A model generated the notes under the pieces. That model was not told where the DNA came from. It did not search any database and was given only the letters and a program-made list of their open reading frames with translations. Of a stretch of 64,000 nt of DNA, positions 1 through 12,582 are shown one piece after another; position 1 is the stretch's first letter, and every line of letters begins with the position of its first letter. The translations under genes were made by a program, and so were the position numbers. The DNA comes from Sphagnum compactum. Taxonomy: Eukaryota; Bryophyta; Sphagnopsida; Sphagnales. The stretch lies in NCBI GenBank assembly GCA_965153455.1, contig OZ234504.1, forward strand, positions 5,394,001 through 5,458,000, written 5' to 3'.

Positions 1-2860
1 TGTATCCTTTGAATTCATGTGTGAGTGAGTCCCTTTGATGACACTCATTATTGATTGCTACCTGTTTCTCTCAAGTCAGCTCCATATTATTATTCAACAG
101 ATAATATAGCACCATGGGTAGAAGTAGTACTCTAGTACCTTGGTGGCGTCCGTGCAAATTATATCTATATTTAAAAGAAATGCTGAAATTTTCAATTTTT
201 ATTTATTTATTTCCTTCCTAGACCAAATTTTGTTTTTGTGAAGGAAAATGAGGAATCTTTTTGGGGAATCTTTCGGAATATTCTATGGGGTTTATTTTAT
301 TATTTTTTGTGGAAATGGAATCTTCAAAGTAAATTAATTATTTGGAACCAAATTTCTATTCCATCCCACAGTGACCACCCCTCTCTCTGTCTCTCAAAAG
401 ATACTCTTGTCCAAAGCCCTCATTGAGCTGTTTGTATTATTGAAGGATTCTTTTGCCTCTAACAGGGCCCAGAATCAGGACCTGAATGGGGTCTGCCTGC
501 GTGAGTGTGGACTTTACATGTTTACTGTGGCTGAAAATTATGGAGTCACAATTGTGGGTGGTGGCCACATTTTGGTGACCTTAGCTTTTGAAGAAGAAGA
601 AGAAGAAGACAAACTAATGCTCTCAACGGAAATGAAGATATAACATCCAGGAAAACAAAGGGGGTGTGCCAGTCACACTGTGGCCTTGCCATTTTACATT
701 AAACAAGTATCTTAAGGCGAAAGAAGAATTATGGAAACTCAAATATTTCGCCATGCAAAAATATAATCTTCAAAACAAATCCTCTGAAAGAAACCAAAAT
801 CCTTCAGAATATTATAACTCTATAATAACTAATCTCAAGTTTCAACACAAGCCAAAATATCATCTTTCAAAAATCCTCATATTAAGAAAAATAGACCTAT
901 TATTATTTATTACCTAGCTGGGGCCAAAATCCCTTAAGCTACTATACTATACAATGAATCTAAACACAGCAATATCCTTGCCCTTGGTAGGCAAGCCCAA
1001 CAAACATCTTTTTTGGGGGGCGAATTTTCACATTTTTTGCCCTGAAAAATATGATTTCGATACATGCAAAGGAATTTTGTGGAAAAAAAAAACCCTTACT
1101 TACCAATTTTTAAAAAATAAAAACTAAAAAAAATTCGAATTTCCACATTTTTACAATAGGTTCCAACAAGTAGCCAAAATGTATAAAAATGATTCTTAAT
1201 TTTTTTTGTCCTACTTTCATATCTAGTCTATAGACAAATTTGGGTTAATCTTCTTGTGGGTGATTGCCAATTTGGTTACATCACAAAATTGAAAAACAAA
1301 AACCCTGGTCAAAAGTCCACCAATGAACCTACCAATTACATTGTTTTGGGTGAATGTGATTTCGTGCCCTATAGTGGAGTTGCCTACTAAAGTTGTAAAA
1401 AAGGGTGCCATGCAAACATATCTGTATTGCTTGACTATCCACATTTGACAAAAGCTCTCAAAACAAAACTTTGATGGCCATGGGCATGCAACAATTTACA
1501 TTTAGCATAGGGTAAAAACAAAATGGGTTTGTAGCCTAGGAGGGGGTTCGGAACTATGAAAATCAATTTTTAATTAATCCATTCTAGCACATAGGTAGAT
1601 TATCAAACATACTTCAAAACAACACTTGCAATATTCATCATTCACACGATTTCCAACATGAGACTTTACACTCTTTTGGGATAGGATCACCCACGCATCT
1701 AAAGTCAAATTTTTATGTGAGAAGTACACCTCAAGGGAGTTCATCAAACATGTTTAAAAATTCTCCTTTATGGGGATCACTCACCAAAAGACTATAAAGT
1801 TTCCACAATGGTATTCACAATCATCTCCACATTTTATTTCTTCAAGGCTTCTTATTGACAGATGATGCTTGTACAAGTTATTGAATGCAGATTATGAATC
1901 GAAAGTTCCAATCTCTACCCCTTATATACTTGAAGGAAAGAAGTGGATGAATAATCAACCACATTCATTTACGTCTATTCCTCATGTATTGAACCAATCA
2001 TTAAGTGCCATTTATAATTTTTCATCCTTCAATGACTAGGTTTAACATTATTTGGAGTTTAGGATTTGGTCAAATCCACATACTTGACCTTCCATTCTTA
2101 CAAACCTGAAATAATTATCTAAATTATTCATAATCAACCTTTATGCCCCTAGTCAAAAGATATTTTTTTCTAGGACCATGACGTTCATTTTTTTTTCCTA
2201 TTTTTATCCATATTATTACCCCAACACTAATATTATTACTTGTAATTACTAGTAATTATTTTGTTGTTTTAGGTCCATGAAAGCAATGTGTTTTTGTGCA
2301 ATTCAAAATAACCTACCTTTCTCCATCCAATCAATCAACAAATGTTTGACTTAAGTTGTAAACTATTCAAAAAGGAGGTAGGAAAGTTCACATCTATCTA
2401 ACAAAAGGCTATTTCGCACCAATCTTGTATGTCATTTTGGGTATGAACTATGGAGGTATGATCATCACCACAAGTTGTGCTTGCACTTTGTCAAAATTTT
2501 CAGGACTTGAAAATAGTAGATAAAACTTGAAAAAATACCACGCATATTGTTGGCCACACTTGTTACCTATCTAAGACCTTATCAAGTCCTTTTCAAAAAC
2601 AACATTCACTATTACAAATCCTAGCTTTTTTTTATTACAAAGTTTGAAAAAAAAAATACCCATTTTGGACACTAATCAAAACGACCACTCAATCATACTA
2701 GACAAGTCATTTTTGACACAACTGATTTGATTGGTGGTCTTTTTTTTCTAGCTAAACTGTAGACCATTTGACTAATTAAATTGGACAAAAAAAATTTACA
2801 CATCAAATTTTTGATCAGTTTTTTAATTGAAAAAATGGTTGCCCAAAGTTTTTAATAAAA
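1..2860. other. Intergenic, no gene seen
   Basis: AT-rich DNA with homopolymer runs of A and T. Short reading frames at 238-643 and 666-917 have no recognisable domain, no splice context and no family resemblance, so I treat them as chance. I see no RNA gene, terminal repeats or transposon protein here. Confidence 0.6.
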
Positions 2861-2866
2861 TGTAAA

Positions 2867-2900
2867 TAGGTAGGTAGGTAAATAGATAGGTAGGCACCAC
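2867..2900. repeat. TAGG/TAGA tetranucleotide microsatellite
   Basis: A short run of GTAG/ATAG tetranucleotides (TAGGTAGGTAGG, then TAGATAGGTAGG). The same tetranucleotide recurs at about 8.76-8.81, 8.97-9.00, 13.50-13.54, 13.68-13.72, 51.74-51.88 and 60.05-60.11 kb, so it is a family-wide microsatellite of this genome rather than a local oddity. Confidence 0.8.
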
Positions 2901-2929
2901 CTATTCACCTAAGTCATGGTAAGTAGTTG

Positions 2930-4320
2930 TACAACCAAGAACTTAAGGTCATACATCATTTTAATCCCCAAGCATGTAAAGAATGGGGGTTGAACCCTTG
3001 ACCTCTTTGGTAATATATTTACCAAGTTTTTAACCAATTTATCTCTCCATTGTTTTATGGTAAAATCTATAAGACTTAACATGTTCCATTTCAAATCTTC
3101 TTCCACATCCAAACTTTGAAATGCACTTTTTTTTCACATCTTGCTCAAATAAAACAAATGAACATTTGTTCTCAAGATCTTTCAAAAATATAGTCATTGA
3201 GTTTGAACAATAATATGTATAATTTAATATCATTTGCAATTATTTTTCTTCTTGAAATTGAATTGTGTTCACAAATTCAACTTATATTATTGTTTCAAGA
3301 TTTACAATAGACCTAGTAAATAAATATTGTATGAAATATTAATTATCAATATTATTTGGGATCAAAATGTGTCAAAACAATTTAACCATATATTCACACA
3401 TGATCCACAAACATGAAATGTCTTTCTAACACCATATCAACGAGTCTTTCATGTCTAGTATACCCTATTTCAACTTTAAAGAAAGTTTAACAATTGTAAA
3501 TTTAAATTGTGCTTTAATTTTAATTAGTGTTTTTTTTTTGTTGGCTATGTGCAACTTTAAGGCATGAATCTCAAAAATCAATAAGGATAGTTTTTTTTGG
3601 GTCCAACATTCAGTGTTTATGAAACAAATGTCTTGGATCACAATAAACTATGCTATTTTTCATGATACCAAGTTTGGCATCATGGTCTAGATTCATTTAC
3701 AACTTAAATTGCATTCATATACATGTCAAAAAAATTGAACCATATTGTGGTGGACATACAAACATGAAGTGCTTTGATTGTCTACCAACTTGCTTGCTCA
3801 ACCTTGTTGAACTTATGGCAATTAAAAAAAAATGTCCTTGACACATATCATAGTTGGTTTTTGTAGTTATAATTAGCATATTAAATGCAATAAAATTTGA
3901 CATATTTATGATTTTTTTAGCTACACAAATATATTGGTCTTTTTCATGTTAGGTTATAGTTACAAATACATGTACATGTAATGGCACTATAGGATGTCCG
4001 ATTTGATTAAACCATTGGTCATCTTGACCAAAACATTCAAATGACCTATTTAATGGTACAATAGGATGTCCCATTTTACTAAGCCATTGTCTATCTTGAC
4101 TAAGGAATTGAGATGACCTATTTATTGGCACAATAACATGTTCCATTTGACCAAACCATGGGCCATTTTGACTATGGATGACAATTTTTATTCAACTTGA
4201 CTAAAGTTCTATTTGATTGACAATCAATTACACATGTTATTCATGCCCATGGCCTTTAGTCAAATTGAACATTTCTATTAATCAAGATGAATGACCTGGT
4301 CAGATTGGATTGGTTGAAAA
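2930..4320. repeat. Dispersed repeat, copy A (copy B near 51.27-52.40 kb)
   Basis: Several blocks match the 51.3-52.4 kb region in the same order and orientation. Both contain AACATGTTCCATTTCAAAT, then a CTCAAATAAAACAAATGAA block, then CTTGAAATTGAATTGT followed by TTCACAAATTCAA. Further on both have a region built on GTTCAATTTGAT/CCATTTGAC motifs ending near a TTTTTCATGCCC/TTATTCATGCCC block. Spacer DNA between the blocks has diverged and carries indels. No coding potential or terminal structure is visible, so the class is unknown. Confidence 0.65.
3979..4195. repeat. 72-bp tandem repeat, three copies
   Basis: Three diverged copies with a 72-base period. AGGATGTCC anchors occur at about 3991 and 4063, and the matching AACATGTTCC lies at 4135. 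Each copy carries an AAACCATTGG-like block and a TTTGACCAAA-like block. The minus-strand frame reads as a repetitive peptide (GHPIVPL twice), which is a consequence of the repeat and not a gene. Confidence 0.75.
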
Positions 4321-6360
4321 GCCAAAATTTGTAGTAGTGATTCACAGCCATTTTCACATTCATACTACTCATGATATATGTTATGTTTGAACACACATGA
4401 TTGATCAATTTAATAAAGTTTGCCATAATATCATGTCATTAAATCTCTATTGAATCTTGGTAGGAAATTGTTAAACCATTATCACATCCAAGGGTCTAAT
4501 GTGCTAGTTGAACTTTGTTGATGAAACTTTGACAAGTTTGAATTTGTGCTTTCAAATTTTTAGTTTCAAGGAAATGAATTTGCTTGTGTTGCCACCTTTC
4601 AAATATCCATTTCCATGTGTCCATTGTATTTGTCGATCACCATAATTCTTTGTGGCTTATTAATGTTGTATAAATAATTATTGTATTGTGGCTTTTGTAC
4701 AAATATCAGACCTTAATCATTCTTGCTAATAATGAATCAAAATCTATGAAATGACAATCTCAAATTTGAAAAAATACACTAAATCATTTATGAAAGAAAA
4801 ATCTACATGATTTGATATTTCAAGGCACCAAATCTTTTGACAATTTAGATGTAAAAAATCGTTTTTCAATTCAATATATTTGATTGTGATAGCTTGAATT
4901 TTGAATGAATGTATGCAACACATTTAAGATTTAAATTTGCAAATATGTAATAATTAATCATCCAATTTATTGTTTGTTTCAATACACATATATAGGCTAT
5001 AATGTATGCACAATGTTTTTGAAATGAAGGTAAGTACTTGACTCTATATAGTTTAGCCCCAACACCATCATAGGGATGCCCCCCCCACTACCACCACCAC
5101 AACCAAAAGGGTGCAATAATAAGGTTGTGCTCTTCTCCAGAAGATATGAGCATTCTCACTTGGTCCTTTTAGATACTACACAAGTGATGTAGATGTAAGG
5201 TCAATGACAACTACTCTCATCTATTGGATGGCAAAGGACTATTGTAGGGTACTACTAGTAGCCACCATGGAAAAAGGTTAACAAAATGAGGGAGGGAAAT
5301 CAAAGGTACAAAAGGGATGGTCCTCTTCTCTTCTCAATTATCATCACTTTTCTCAAGCAATGAGTCTCAATGTATCAATCCATCTCCCAAAAGATGCAAA
5401 CCTCTTCCATTCTAAAGATCAAGTGCTTGTAATAGATACCACCTACCTTCTAGTGCTTAGAGAGACCCACTCCCATACCTATTCACATTTTGATTGGTTA
5501 TTGTAATTGATTGAGCTAGGTGATATTATTAAGTCCTTTCTTACATTCTCTCTCCATTTTTTCCTTCTTATCGTGTTTTCTAATAATAAAATCTGATAAT
5601 TTTACATTTAGAAACAATAAAAAAACTATATGGATATTAATTTAAAACTTCACCTAGTAAACATATTATTTAATTGCACCTCATTTGTCTTCAATGGATT
5701 AAATTATTATTTTTGAAGTATTATCTATGAAATTGGGGTTATGATTATAACCAAATTCAAGACAAAATTCCAAATTCAAGAAGGAATATTTTTACAAAGG
5801 CATGAAAATCAAATAACCACTAAAATATTGACCAAAATGAAATTAATAAATTGGCAATAGTACTAGATCCTATTCTAATATTAATTTTTGTGTTTTGCTA
5901 TATTTGTAATAATTTGATTAACTTTATGCAAAAAACTGGAATTCTCAAGTTCATTTTCTTCATATTCAATATGCCATTTCTTTTTGTCAATTTATAATAA
6001 TAATAAGAAAAAAAAACCTTAAATAAAGACTTATTTAAGCCTGCCAAATGGGAAAAATCTAGCACAATTTTTTTTTATAACCACAGGTCCAGAAGAAAAT
6101 CAACAAAAGAAACACTAAATTGTAAGGTAAAACCTACCTCTGGGGGATCAAAGGATTTTTATTTATTTATTTATTTATTATTATTTTTGGCCTTTTGCTT
6201 TTAGGTCATGGCTACTTTCTTCTTCTTTTGCTCATATGTGTGCATATTGATCTTAGAAATATGTTGTAAATAGTGTTTAAGCAATGCACATAAAATTTAT
6301 TTGTAAGCTAATATGGTGAGATGTTCTTATACTTAAACATAAAAGTTGCAAAGTGCAACG
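4321..6360. other. Intergenic, no gene seen
   Basis: AT-rich DNA with scattered homopolymer runs. I found no reading frame of interest, RNA gene or structured repeat in either strand. Confidence 0.55.
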
Positions 6361-6365
6361 AATGG

Positions 6366-6388
6366 GTTTAGGGTTTTAGGGTTTGAGA
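6366..6388. repeat. Telomere-like TTTAGGG tract
   Basis: Two to three imperfect units of the plant telomere heptamer in the G-rich orientation (TTTAGGGTTTTAGGGTTT). It is one of about fifteen such interstitial tracts in the window. Confidence 0.85.
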
Positions 6389-7185
6389 ACTTACTTGGAT
6401 GAAAATTTCAAGCATAAGTAGTGCACATATTTTGCATTGGTGCCAACAAAAATGAAGAGAAGTGGATGAAAAATGGTCAACATCCAATCACGATGATCAT
6501 CATGGCATGATTAGGTGAAATGCAAAGGCTTCCCGAAAATAAAATAAAATTTAGGTATTGGAAAGGACATTGCAAATCTCAGTGTTTTTTTTACACGAAT
6601 TTTTTAATATAGCCAAAGTGATGATCATATGTAGGAAGATTTAGCCAAAAAAAATTGGCCTTAAACAAGATATAGAAGTATAAATTTACAGTCATCAAAT
6701 GCTTATATTTTTGGCTACTTACTAGAACCAAATATAGAAAATTGGGTGATTTTTACTTCTTTTTTTGTTAGAACTTAGGTTAATGAACCACCCCACCCCA
6801 CTTTAGTATTAATAATAATAAAAATTAGCTGTGGTTTTTATTAGGTAATGTTTTTAAATTTTCTTTTCCATTTGTAAACTATGCAATTGAGTCCATCTCC
6901 ATCCATCTCTGAATCCATTGTACTACTACCACTGGCCACAATGCACTGCAAGGTATGGGGAAGAAAATCAGATTAATTAATTAATTAATTAATTAACAAG
7001 TGAATTAATTAAAATTTTAAATTACTTAAAAAAATTAGTTGGGTTCCGTCCATTGTGTTCATCCCATCCATCAAAGGTTTTTTTCCTCGGTAATTCATGG
7101 AACAAATGAAATGGGTCATGAAAATTGAACAAAAAAATTTCTAAACATACATGTTGTGGCGGTGTTTGCGGAGCCAATAAATCCT

Positions 7186-7216
7186 CCCCCGCCCCGCCCC
7201 GCCCCGCCCCGCCCCC
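7186..7216. repeat. CCCCG pentanucleotide microsatellite
   Basis: Five consecutive CCCCG/CCCGC units ending in a C6 run, inside otherwise AT-rich DNA. The minus strand is G-rich with several G4 runs and could form a quadruplex. It gives artificial glycine-rich and proline-rich reading frames on both strands, which I do not annotate. Confidence 0.85.
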
Positions 7217-7382
7217 CTTACCTGCGGCCACACATAATTACTACCCCTTGTTTTGGCTTATATTTTGGTCACGGAATTATAATGTCCTCCTCCTGACTCA
7301 CAAGAAGTCCCTAACTATTATATATACATAATTTTTTTATTAATTTTTTTTTTTTTTTCAAGTGACCGTTGCTCATATACAC

Positions 7383-7426
7383 AACCCTAAACCCTAAAAC
7401 TATGAAACCCTAAAAACCCTAGACCC
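7383..7426. repeat. Telomere-like CCCTAAA tract
   Basis: Five CCCTAAA-type units, some imperfect, in the C-rich orientation. This is opposite to the tract 480 bases downstream. Confidence 0.85.
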
Positions 7427-7862
7427 TGGTTGACAAAAAAAGATTGGTGTCTTTCGGTGACTATACCCTAGTTTCGACAATTTGGGCTTACATTATCTCA
7501 ACCGTGCTATGCTCTACCCATTGGTATGGAGTTTTAAGTACGAATGTAGTAGTGCTCTAGTCCACTTTCGTTCCCCTTGTAAGTAAGTGGTGGGTGGCCT
7601 GAGAAAGTACAGGGTCCGAAGCTGCTTATGGGGACGTAAATTTAGTCCGTAATGTTGTGGCCATTTAATTTAATTTTTTTTTTTTTTGGGGTGACCCACC
7701 AATCTGGGCAGGAGATGACTGGGTAAAGGGACCCACATGACGGTTAAATGTGTGTAAAAGAGATGGTTATATTCCATACTGTATATGCTTTGGTTTTTTA
7801 ATACCCTACAACATATAACCTTGGTACTTGGAGTCTAGGTTACCACCAGATTAGGGTCTTGA

Positions 7863-7887
7863 TTTAGGGTTTAGGGTTTAGGGTTTT
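7863..7887. repeat. Telomere-like TTTAGGG tract
   Basis: Three perfect TTTAGGG units plus a partial unit, G-rich orientation, surrounded by AT-rich non-coding DNA. Confidence 0.9.
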
Positions 7888-8193
7888 ACATCTCAATTGT
7901 AGGTATACATCTAATTTTCAACAATTTTGTAGTTTTGGGTTTAAAGTTTTGAAAAATGAATTAATCTAATCTTTGAAGAATCTAACACCAAAAATTTAAT
8001 TAGATTTAATTTTGGGTGGTATTAGATTCTTAAGGATTTGCACATATTTTGGATTTTAAGCATTTCACTTTGGCCACAAACCCATGGTGGGGATAGCCAT
8101 TAACGAACATGTTGATTTAAAGCCAGCCCATGTCTATTCGCGAGTCTCTTTCATGGGTTCTTTCTTTACACAATTTTGTATTCCGACTTTCCA

Positions 8194-8394
8194 CTACACT
8201 TGCTTCATCTTCTTTTTTAACTTATGCATCATCATTTTTGAAGATGATGATACATAAGTACACAACGACCCATTGTGTATCGGTTCCAAAGGCATCTCAT
8301 CAAATACTTTTGACATGATGTTGAGAGCTTCACCCCTTGCTTGTTCGTTGTATGTCCACCCACAAAAAGCACTCACAAAAATTATTCCCATCAT
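8194..8394 (-). pseudogene. Possible PPR-protein relic
   Basis: A 66-codon minus-strand frame reads IIFVSAFCGW, then EALNIMSKVFDEMPLEP and GSL. In plant PPR proteins of the PLS class, a segment like ITFVSALxAC is followed by MPLEP and a SLL motif near the end of the repeat array. A VKKEP string follows beyond a stop in the continuing frame. The order and wording fit, but the stretch is short, broken and lacks neighbouring repeats. It could be coincidence. Confidence 0.3.
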
Positions 8395-8607
8395 GTTTTG
8401 TGGTGTTTTTTTTATAAAAAAAAATTAAATTTTTTTTAATTTAATTTTAAAATTTAAAAGAATTATGTGGCAAATTTTCACATCCCAGAAACAACCCAAA
8501 AAATGGAATATGGGATTATTATTTTCTTGCATACACCAGTTATGGAATAACTTTTTAAGTGGTTAGAAAAGTTAGTTTTCAAGGACATTACAAGGGAATA
8601 ATTTTTG

Positions 8608-9013
8608 TATAGTTTTGGCTAGAAAAAATTCACCCAACTCCAACTCATTAAAAATTGTTACTATATGTGGTAATGAATATAAATTCTGAACACTCAAAAT
8701 GTAGATCTCTATACCAAACTTTGGCTTTTAATCAATTAGGGTTGTTCTTACAAAGTGGAGCAGGTAGGTAAGTAGGTAGGTAGGTAGGTAGGTAAGTAGG
8801 TATACATGTGTGAAGTATTTTGGCTAGAAAAAATCACCCAACTCAACTCATTAAAAATTGTTACTATATGTGGTAATGAATATAAATTCTGAACACTCAA
8901 AATGTAGATCTCTATACCAAACTTTGGCTTTTAATCAATTAGGGTTATTCTTACAAAGTGGAGCAGGTAGGTAAGTAGGTAGGTAGGTAGGTAAGTAGGT
9001 ATACATGTTGTTA
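8608..9013. repeat. 203-bp tandem duplication with GTAG arrays
   Basis: Two copies of one unit. A GTAGATCTCT anchor sits at 8701 and again at 8904, giving a period of 203. Each copy starts with TTTTGGCTAGAAAAAAT, contains ACTTTGGCTTTTAATCAATT and ends in a (GTAG)n/(GTAA) array followed by TATACATGT. The copies are nearly identical, differing by a few substitutions and by tetranucleotide number, so the duplication is recent. Confidence 0.9.
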
Positions 9014-11230
9014 AGTATTATGAATGTTGTCTTTTGGATTCCCTTTGCTATAAATATTATGCTTGGAGACGTTTATTGCAAGAATTCCCAAAGTTTGTAA
9101 AGTTGACATAAAAAATGTTGGAAAAAAATCCCTACTCTTGATACCTTAGGTTTAGAGGATCTTGGCTACATAGGTACTTATTCAGTATGGTGGGTTCTAG
9201 AGTATAAAGTCCAACATAAATTGACAAAAAAAATTCAGAGATTTTTTCTTGGATTGTTATTTTTTTAGTGTAAATTTGACCAATTTGACTAATGGTTTTT
9301 CCAACTGAAAAGTTGTATATATGTATATGGGTACATACCACATTGACTACCTTAACCCTAGGGTCAGTTTCGCAGTTAAATAATCCCTTATATATAATAA
9401 TTTCCAATGAAAAAAATGAACTAATTTTTTGAAAATGAAAATAATAATAATAATGATGATGATGATTTGTTTTTGTCAATGTGGAAGTTGACCATAGGTT
9501 ATTTATTATTTATTATAAGGGCGGTTTTTCAAAGATGGTTTGCCTTCTTCTTCTTCTTCTTCTTCTAGGCTATTCCAAGGGAATGGCGGATTTGATTTCA
9601 AAACTTAATACCGATTCATCATTCATTGAACTCTTATGAATCTCTCGAGTCTCATTTGGTGGTTGATCAGCGACTATGTTTCCTCAATGGAAATTCGCTT
9701 TGTATGAAAGTGCAAAAATGTGGTCACATGCACATTGTAGGACATGAGTTCTTGGCATTGCTACGCACTATTAGTGATGATCGCCCACATAGAAAGGAAG
9801 GCAAAGAGCAAGACAAACAACGAGATAACCACCCAAAAAAAATAAAATAAAAATTGAAATGAAATTTTGTTTATGACAAACTATAGTCCAAAATGATTTT
9901 GAAATTGTTACAATGATGATCACCAAAATACTCATCCTACCTAAAACCAGTTCCTATGAAACATTGTCATTTGAATAATCTAGAGAAGGGACAACACAAA
10001 ATTGCTGATTTAATGCACCCAATGCACATACCCATTGTTAAGTTTGCCATGAGAATTATTTTTTTGGGGGGGTTATTTTGCAACCCGAAAAATTCATGGG
10101 TAACAAGTACATATCAAGTGTCAACAATAAAAATTTAATTAAAAAATTTGAAAATAAAAATAAAATGGAGATGATTCTAATACACTAACTTAAATAATAA
10201 TAATAATAATAATAAATAGGGCTTTGTTTTTGCATCATTCTTCTAAGACTCCATAACAACCCAACTTGAAAATTCAATACCCAAGGCCAAAACATAATCT
10301 CAATATACTCTTTCATTTTAAATACCAAATTTGCTTTGCTTTCCCAAAGAGCACAAGTTAGAACCAAATGGATTAGTAGGGTTTATTGGGGTTGCATCAT
10401 GTTTATTAATAAGGTTGATTACCCTAATCCGTAGGCTGATTAAACCCCAAGGTGCCTAACACCTCACCCTACGGTTAGTTTTATCATTAAATACTCCTCA
10501 AAATAGTGAAAGGAATTTTTACGAAAATATGAAGTTCTTAGTTGACATGTTGAAAATCATTATAATTATCGTCGACTACACTCTGAATAATTTCACTACT
10601 CATATGAGAATATCATAGTAGATCTATAGGGGGTTGAAAATAATAATTTCAATTTTTTAAAAATGGAAAATAAAATAATTATTGATTTTTTTGTCAATGT
10701 GGACCCTCTAGTCTATTGTAATAAATCAATTTTTTGTTAGTTATGTTTGGCAGTAAAATAATAATAATAAGGATTTACAATTCAGCATTCTACTAAATTG
10801 AAGCTATTATTATTGTGCTCAAGAGGAGCGTCATTGAGATTTTTGGCAATTGCAAACACCTAATTTTTCAGAATTTTTGGCAATTGCAACATGCAAATAA
10901 TTAGTGCCTGACCAGCCTAGGGTAGTACTATGGTAGTTGCTGACCATCCCTAATAAGTGCTCCCGGAGGCCACCGTAAACTTACGGAAATGGGTCCTTAA
11001 ATTTGAAACCCCAACTTTACTAATTTTTGGAATAATTCGCCATATTTTCAATACCATAATTTTCACTTACTAAAATAAATAACTGAATAAATAAATAAAT
11101 ATTATATAAATGAATGAATAAATAAATAAATAAATAAAAACCTTGGCACAGACTGAGGATTAGTTAAAAAGTGTGAGGATTAAAAGTATAACAAAAATGG
11201 CTGGTTAGTTTGTTTATTGATTGATATGTA
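9014..11230. other. Intergenic, no gene seen
   Basis: AT-rich DNA. Contains small trinucleotide runs (TTC at about 9547-9567, AAT at about 10195-10215), an AATAAATAAAT run near 11.09-11.14 kb and a local inverted arrangement of CCTAATCCGTAGG and CCTACGGTTAG near 10.43-10.48 kb. The frames at 9132-9479 and 9626-9850 resemble nothing I know. Confidence 0.5.
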
Positions 11231-11239
11231 ACTAACTAA

Positions 11240-12582
11240 TTGGTTGTTTCTTTAGTGTTGTTGCTGTCTTTTTCTTTTCTTTGGAGGTTTTTGGAGCTTT
11301 CTGCACACTCCCAACAACTCATTTCTTTCTTTCTTTCTTTCTTTGCACTTCTCTTTGTGCTCTTCTCTTGTGCCCTGCTGCTGCTCCTTTGCTTCTTCTT
11401 CTGGTTCTGGTTCTTCCTTCTTTCTCATTAGAAGCAGCAGCAGTTGCTGGGTTTTTGTTTCTCTTTCTTTCTTCCATTGCAGCAGCTTCTTCTTCTTCCA
11501 CTTTTGTTTTGTTTATATTTTTCTGCTTCTTATTTGTTTCTCAAGGTGGTTTTCTTTTTTTCTTTTTTTTGGCTTACTTGCAGCTCTGTCTCTGTCTCTG
11601 TCTGCCAGTGTTTGTTGCAGTAGAACCCTCTCTCTCCCTCCCCTTCCCCCCCCCCCCGGCCCCCAAGCTTCTTGTTGAAGATTTGTTATCTCCAAAGTCT
11701 CTCCAGAACTCTTCGTTTAGATCTTTTGTGGAGTTATATCCAGTTGCAGCTTTGTGAAGAAGCTTCTTTTTCTTCTTCTGCTGCTGCTGCTGCTGTTGCT
11801 TGGTTTTGTGGAGTTGGGATTAATGTCTTGTTTTTCAGATCTATATATGCCGCATCGTCGTCGTCGTCGTCGTCGTTTCTTCTGGAGCAGTAGCAGCTGA
11901 GCAGAATAAGTTCAAGGGGCCTTTTCATCTGCTGCTGCTGTGGTGCTTTAGCTTTGGTTCTCACCGGATCCCCCTCCCCGGGCGGACACGGTTCCGAAAA
12001 AAGTCTGTATCGTTCCGTTTGGTTACTTTTTGTAAGGGATCTTGAAGAAGCTTCTTCATCGACCAGCTCCTCGCATTAGAAAAAGCTTGCTGCTTCCACC
12101 TCTTGAGCTCATAGAGAGAAAAGCTCTGTTTTCTTTCTGCTGGTTTTTTGTTCTTGGTGGGGTATACAAACAATGTCAGCAGCTTTCTCCAGCATTGCTA
12201 GTAGTACTACTAGTCTTGTTACAGCTGTTGTTGCTGCTGATTCTTCACCAGCATTGGGAACTGGCATATTTGTTTCTGACCGCCGCGAGAGTTTGAAGAA
12301 GAGAGGAGTGAAGTTAGAGAGGGTTTCTTCTTCTTCTTCTTCTTCTTTCCTGCAAATGTAGCTTCTTCGGGCTATAAGCGATAACAATGCTGCCTTGCGA
12401 AAGATAACAACGAGTCACGACTATGGCTCGTAGAGATTTCTTGGAGCTCGGCTTGTAAAAGCTTTGTGAGAGCTTTGTCAAGTAGTTTTGTTCCTTCCGT
12501 GTTTTTTGCTTTCTCTCAAGTTGGCAACGAAGTAGAGCTAGCCAAGAGGCTGCTGTAGAGAGGAGAAGTTTGTGTTTCTTCG
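11240..12582 (+). promoter_or_regulatory. CT-rich 5' leader/promoter of the receptor-like kinase
   Basis: About 1.3 kb with strong CT bias on the + strand, including TTTC, CTT/TTC and GTC (11855-11875) repeats and a C12-type run near 11650. Long pyrimidine-rich leaders are usual directly upstream of plant receptor-kinase start codons. The many open frames here are products of the low complexity. I could not place the transcription start; a leader intron is possible. Confidence 0.55.
12173..12361 (+). other. Upstream ORF in the kinase leader
   Basis: A 62-codon frame starting 410 bases before the kinase start codon and ending 221 bases before it. The peptide is serine-rich and ends in a poly-serine run from a TTC repeat. 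It has its own start and stop and does not overlap the kinase. If this segment is in the mature leader, the uORF could lower kinase translation. Conservation is unknown. Confidence 0.35.

Noticed and set aside
11281-11757. Long open frame in the CT-rich leader of the kinase
   Set aside because: Leucine/phenylalanine/serine-rich because of CTT/TTC repeats; every frame is open here, so it is composition, not a gene.
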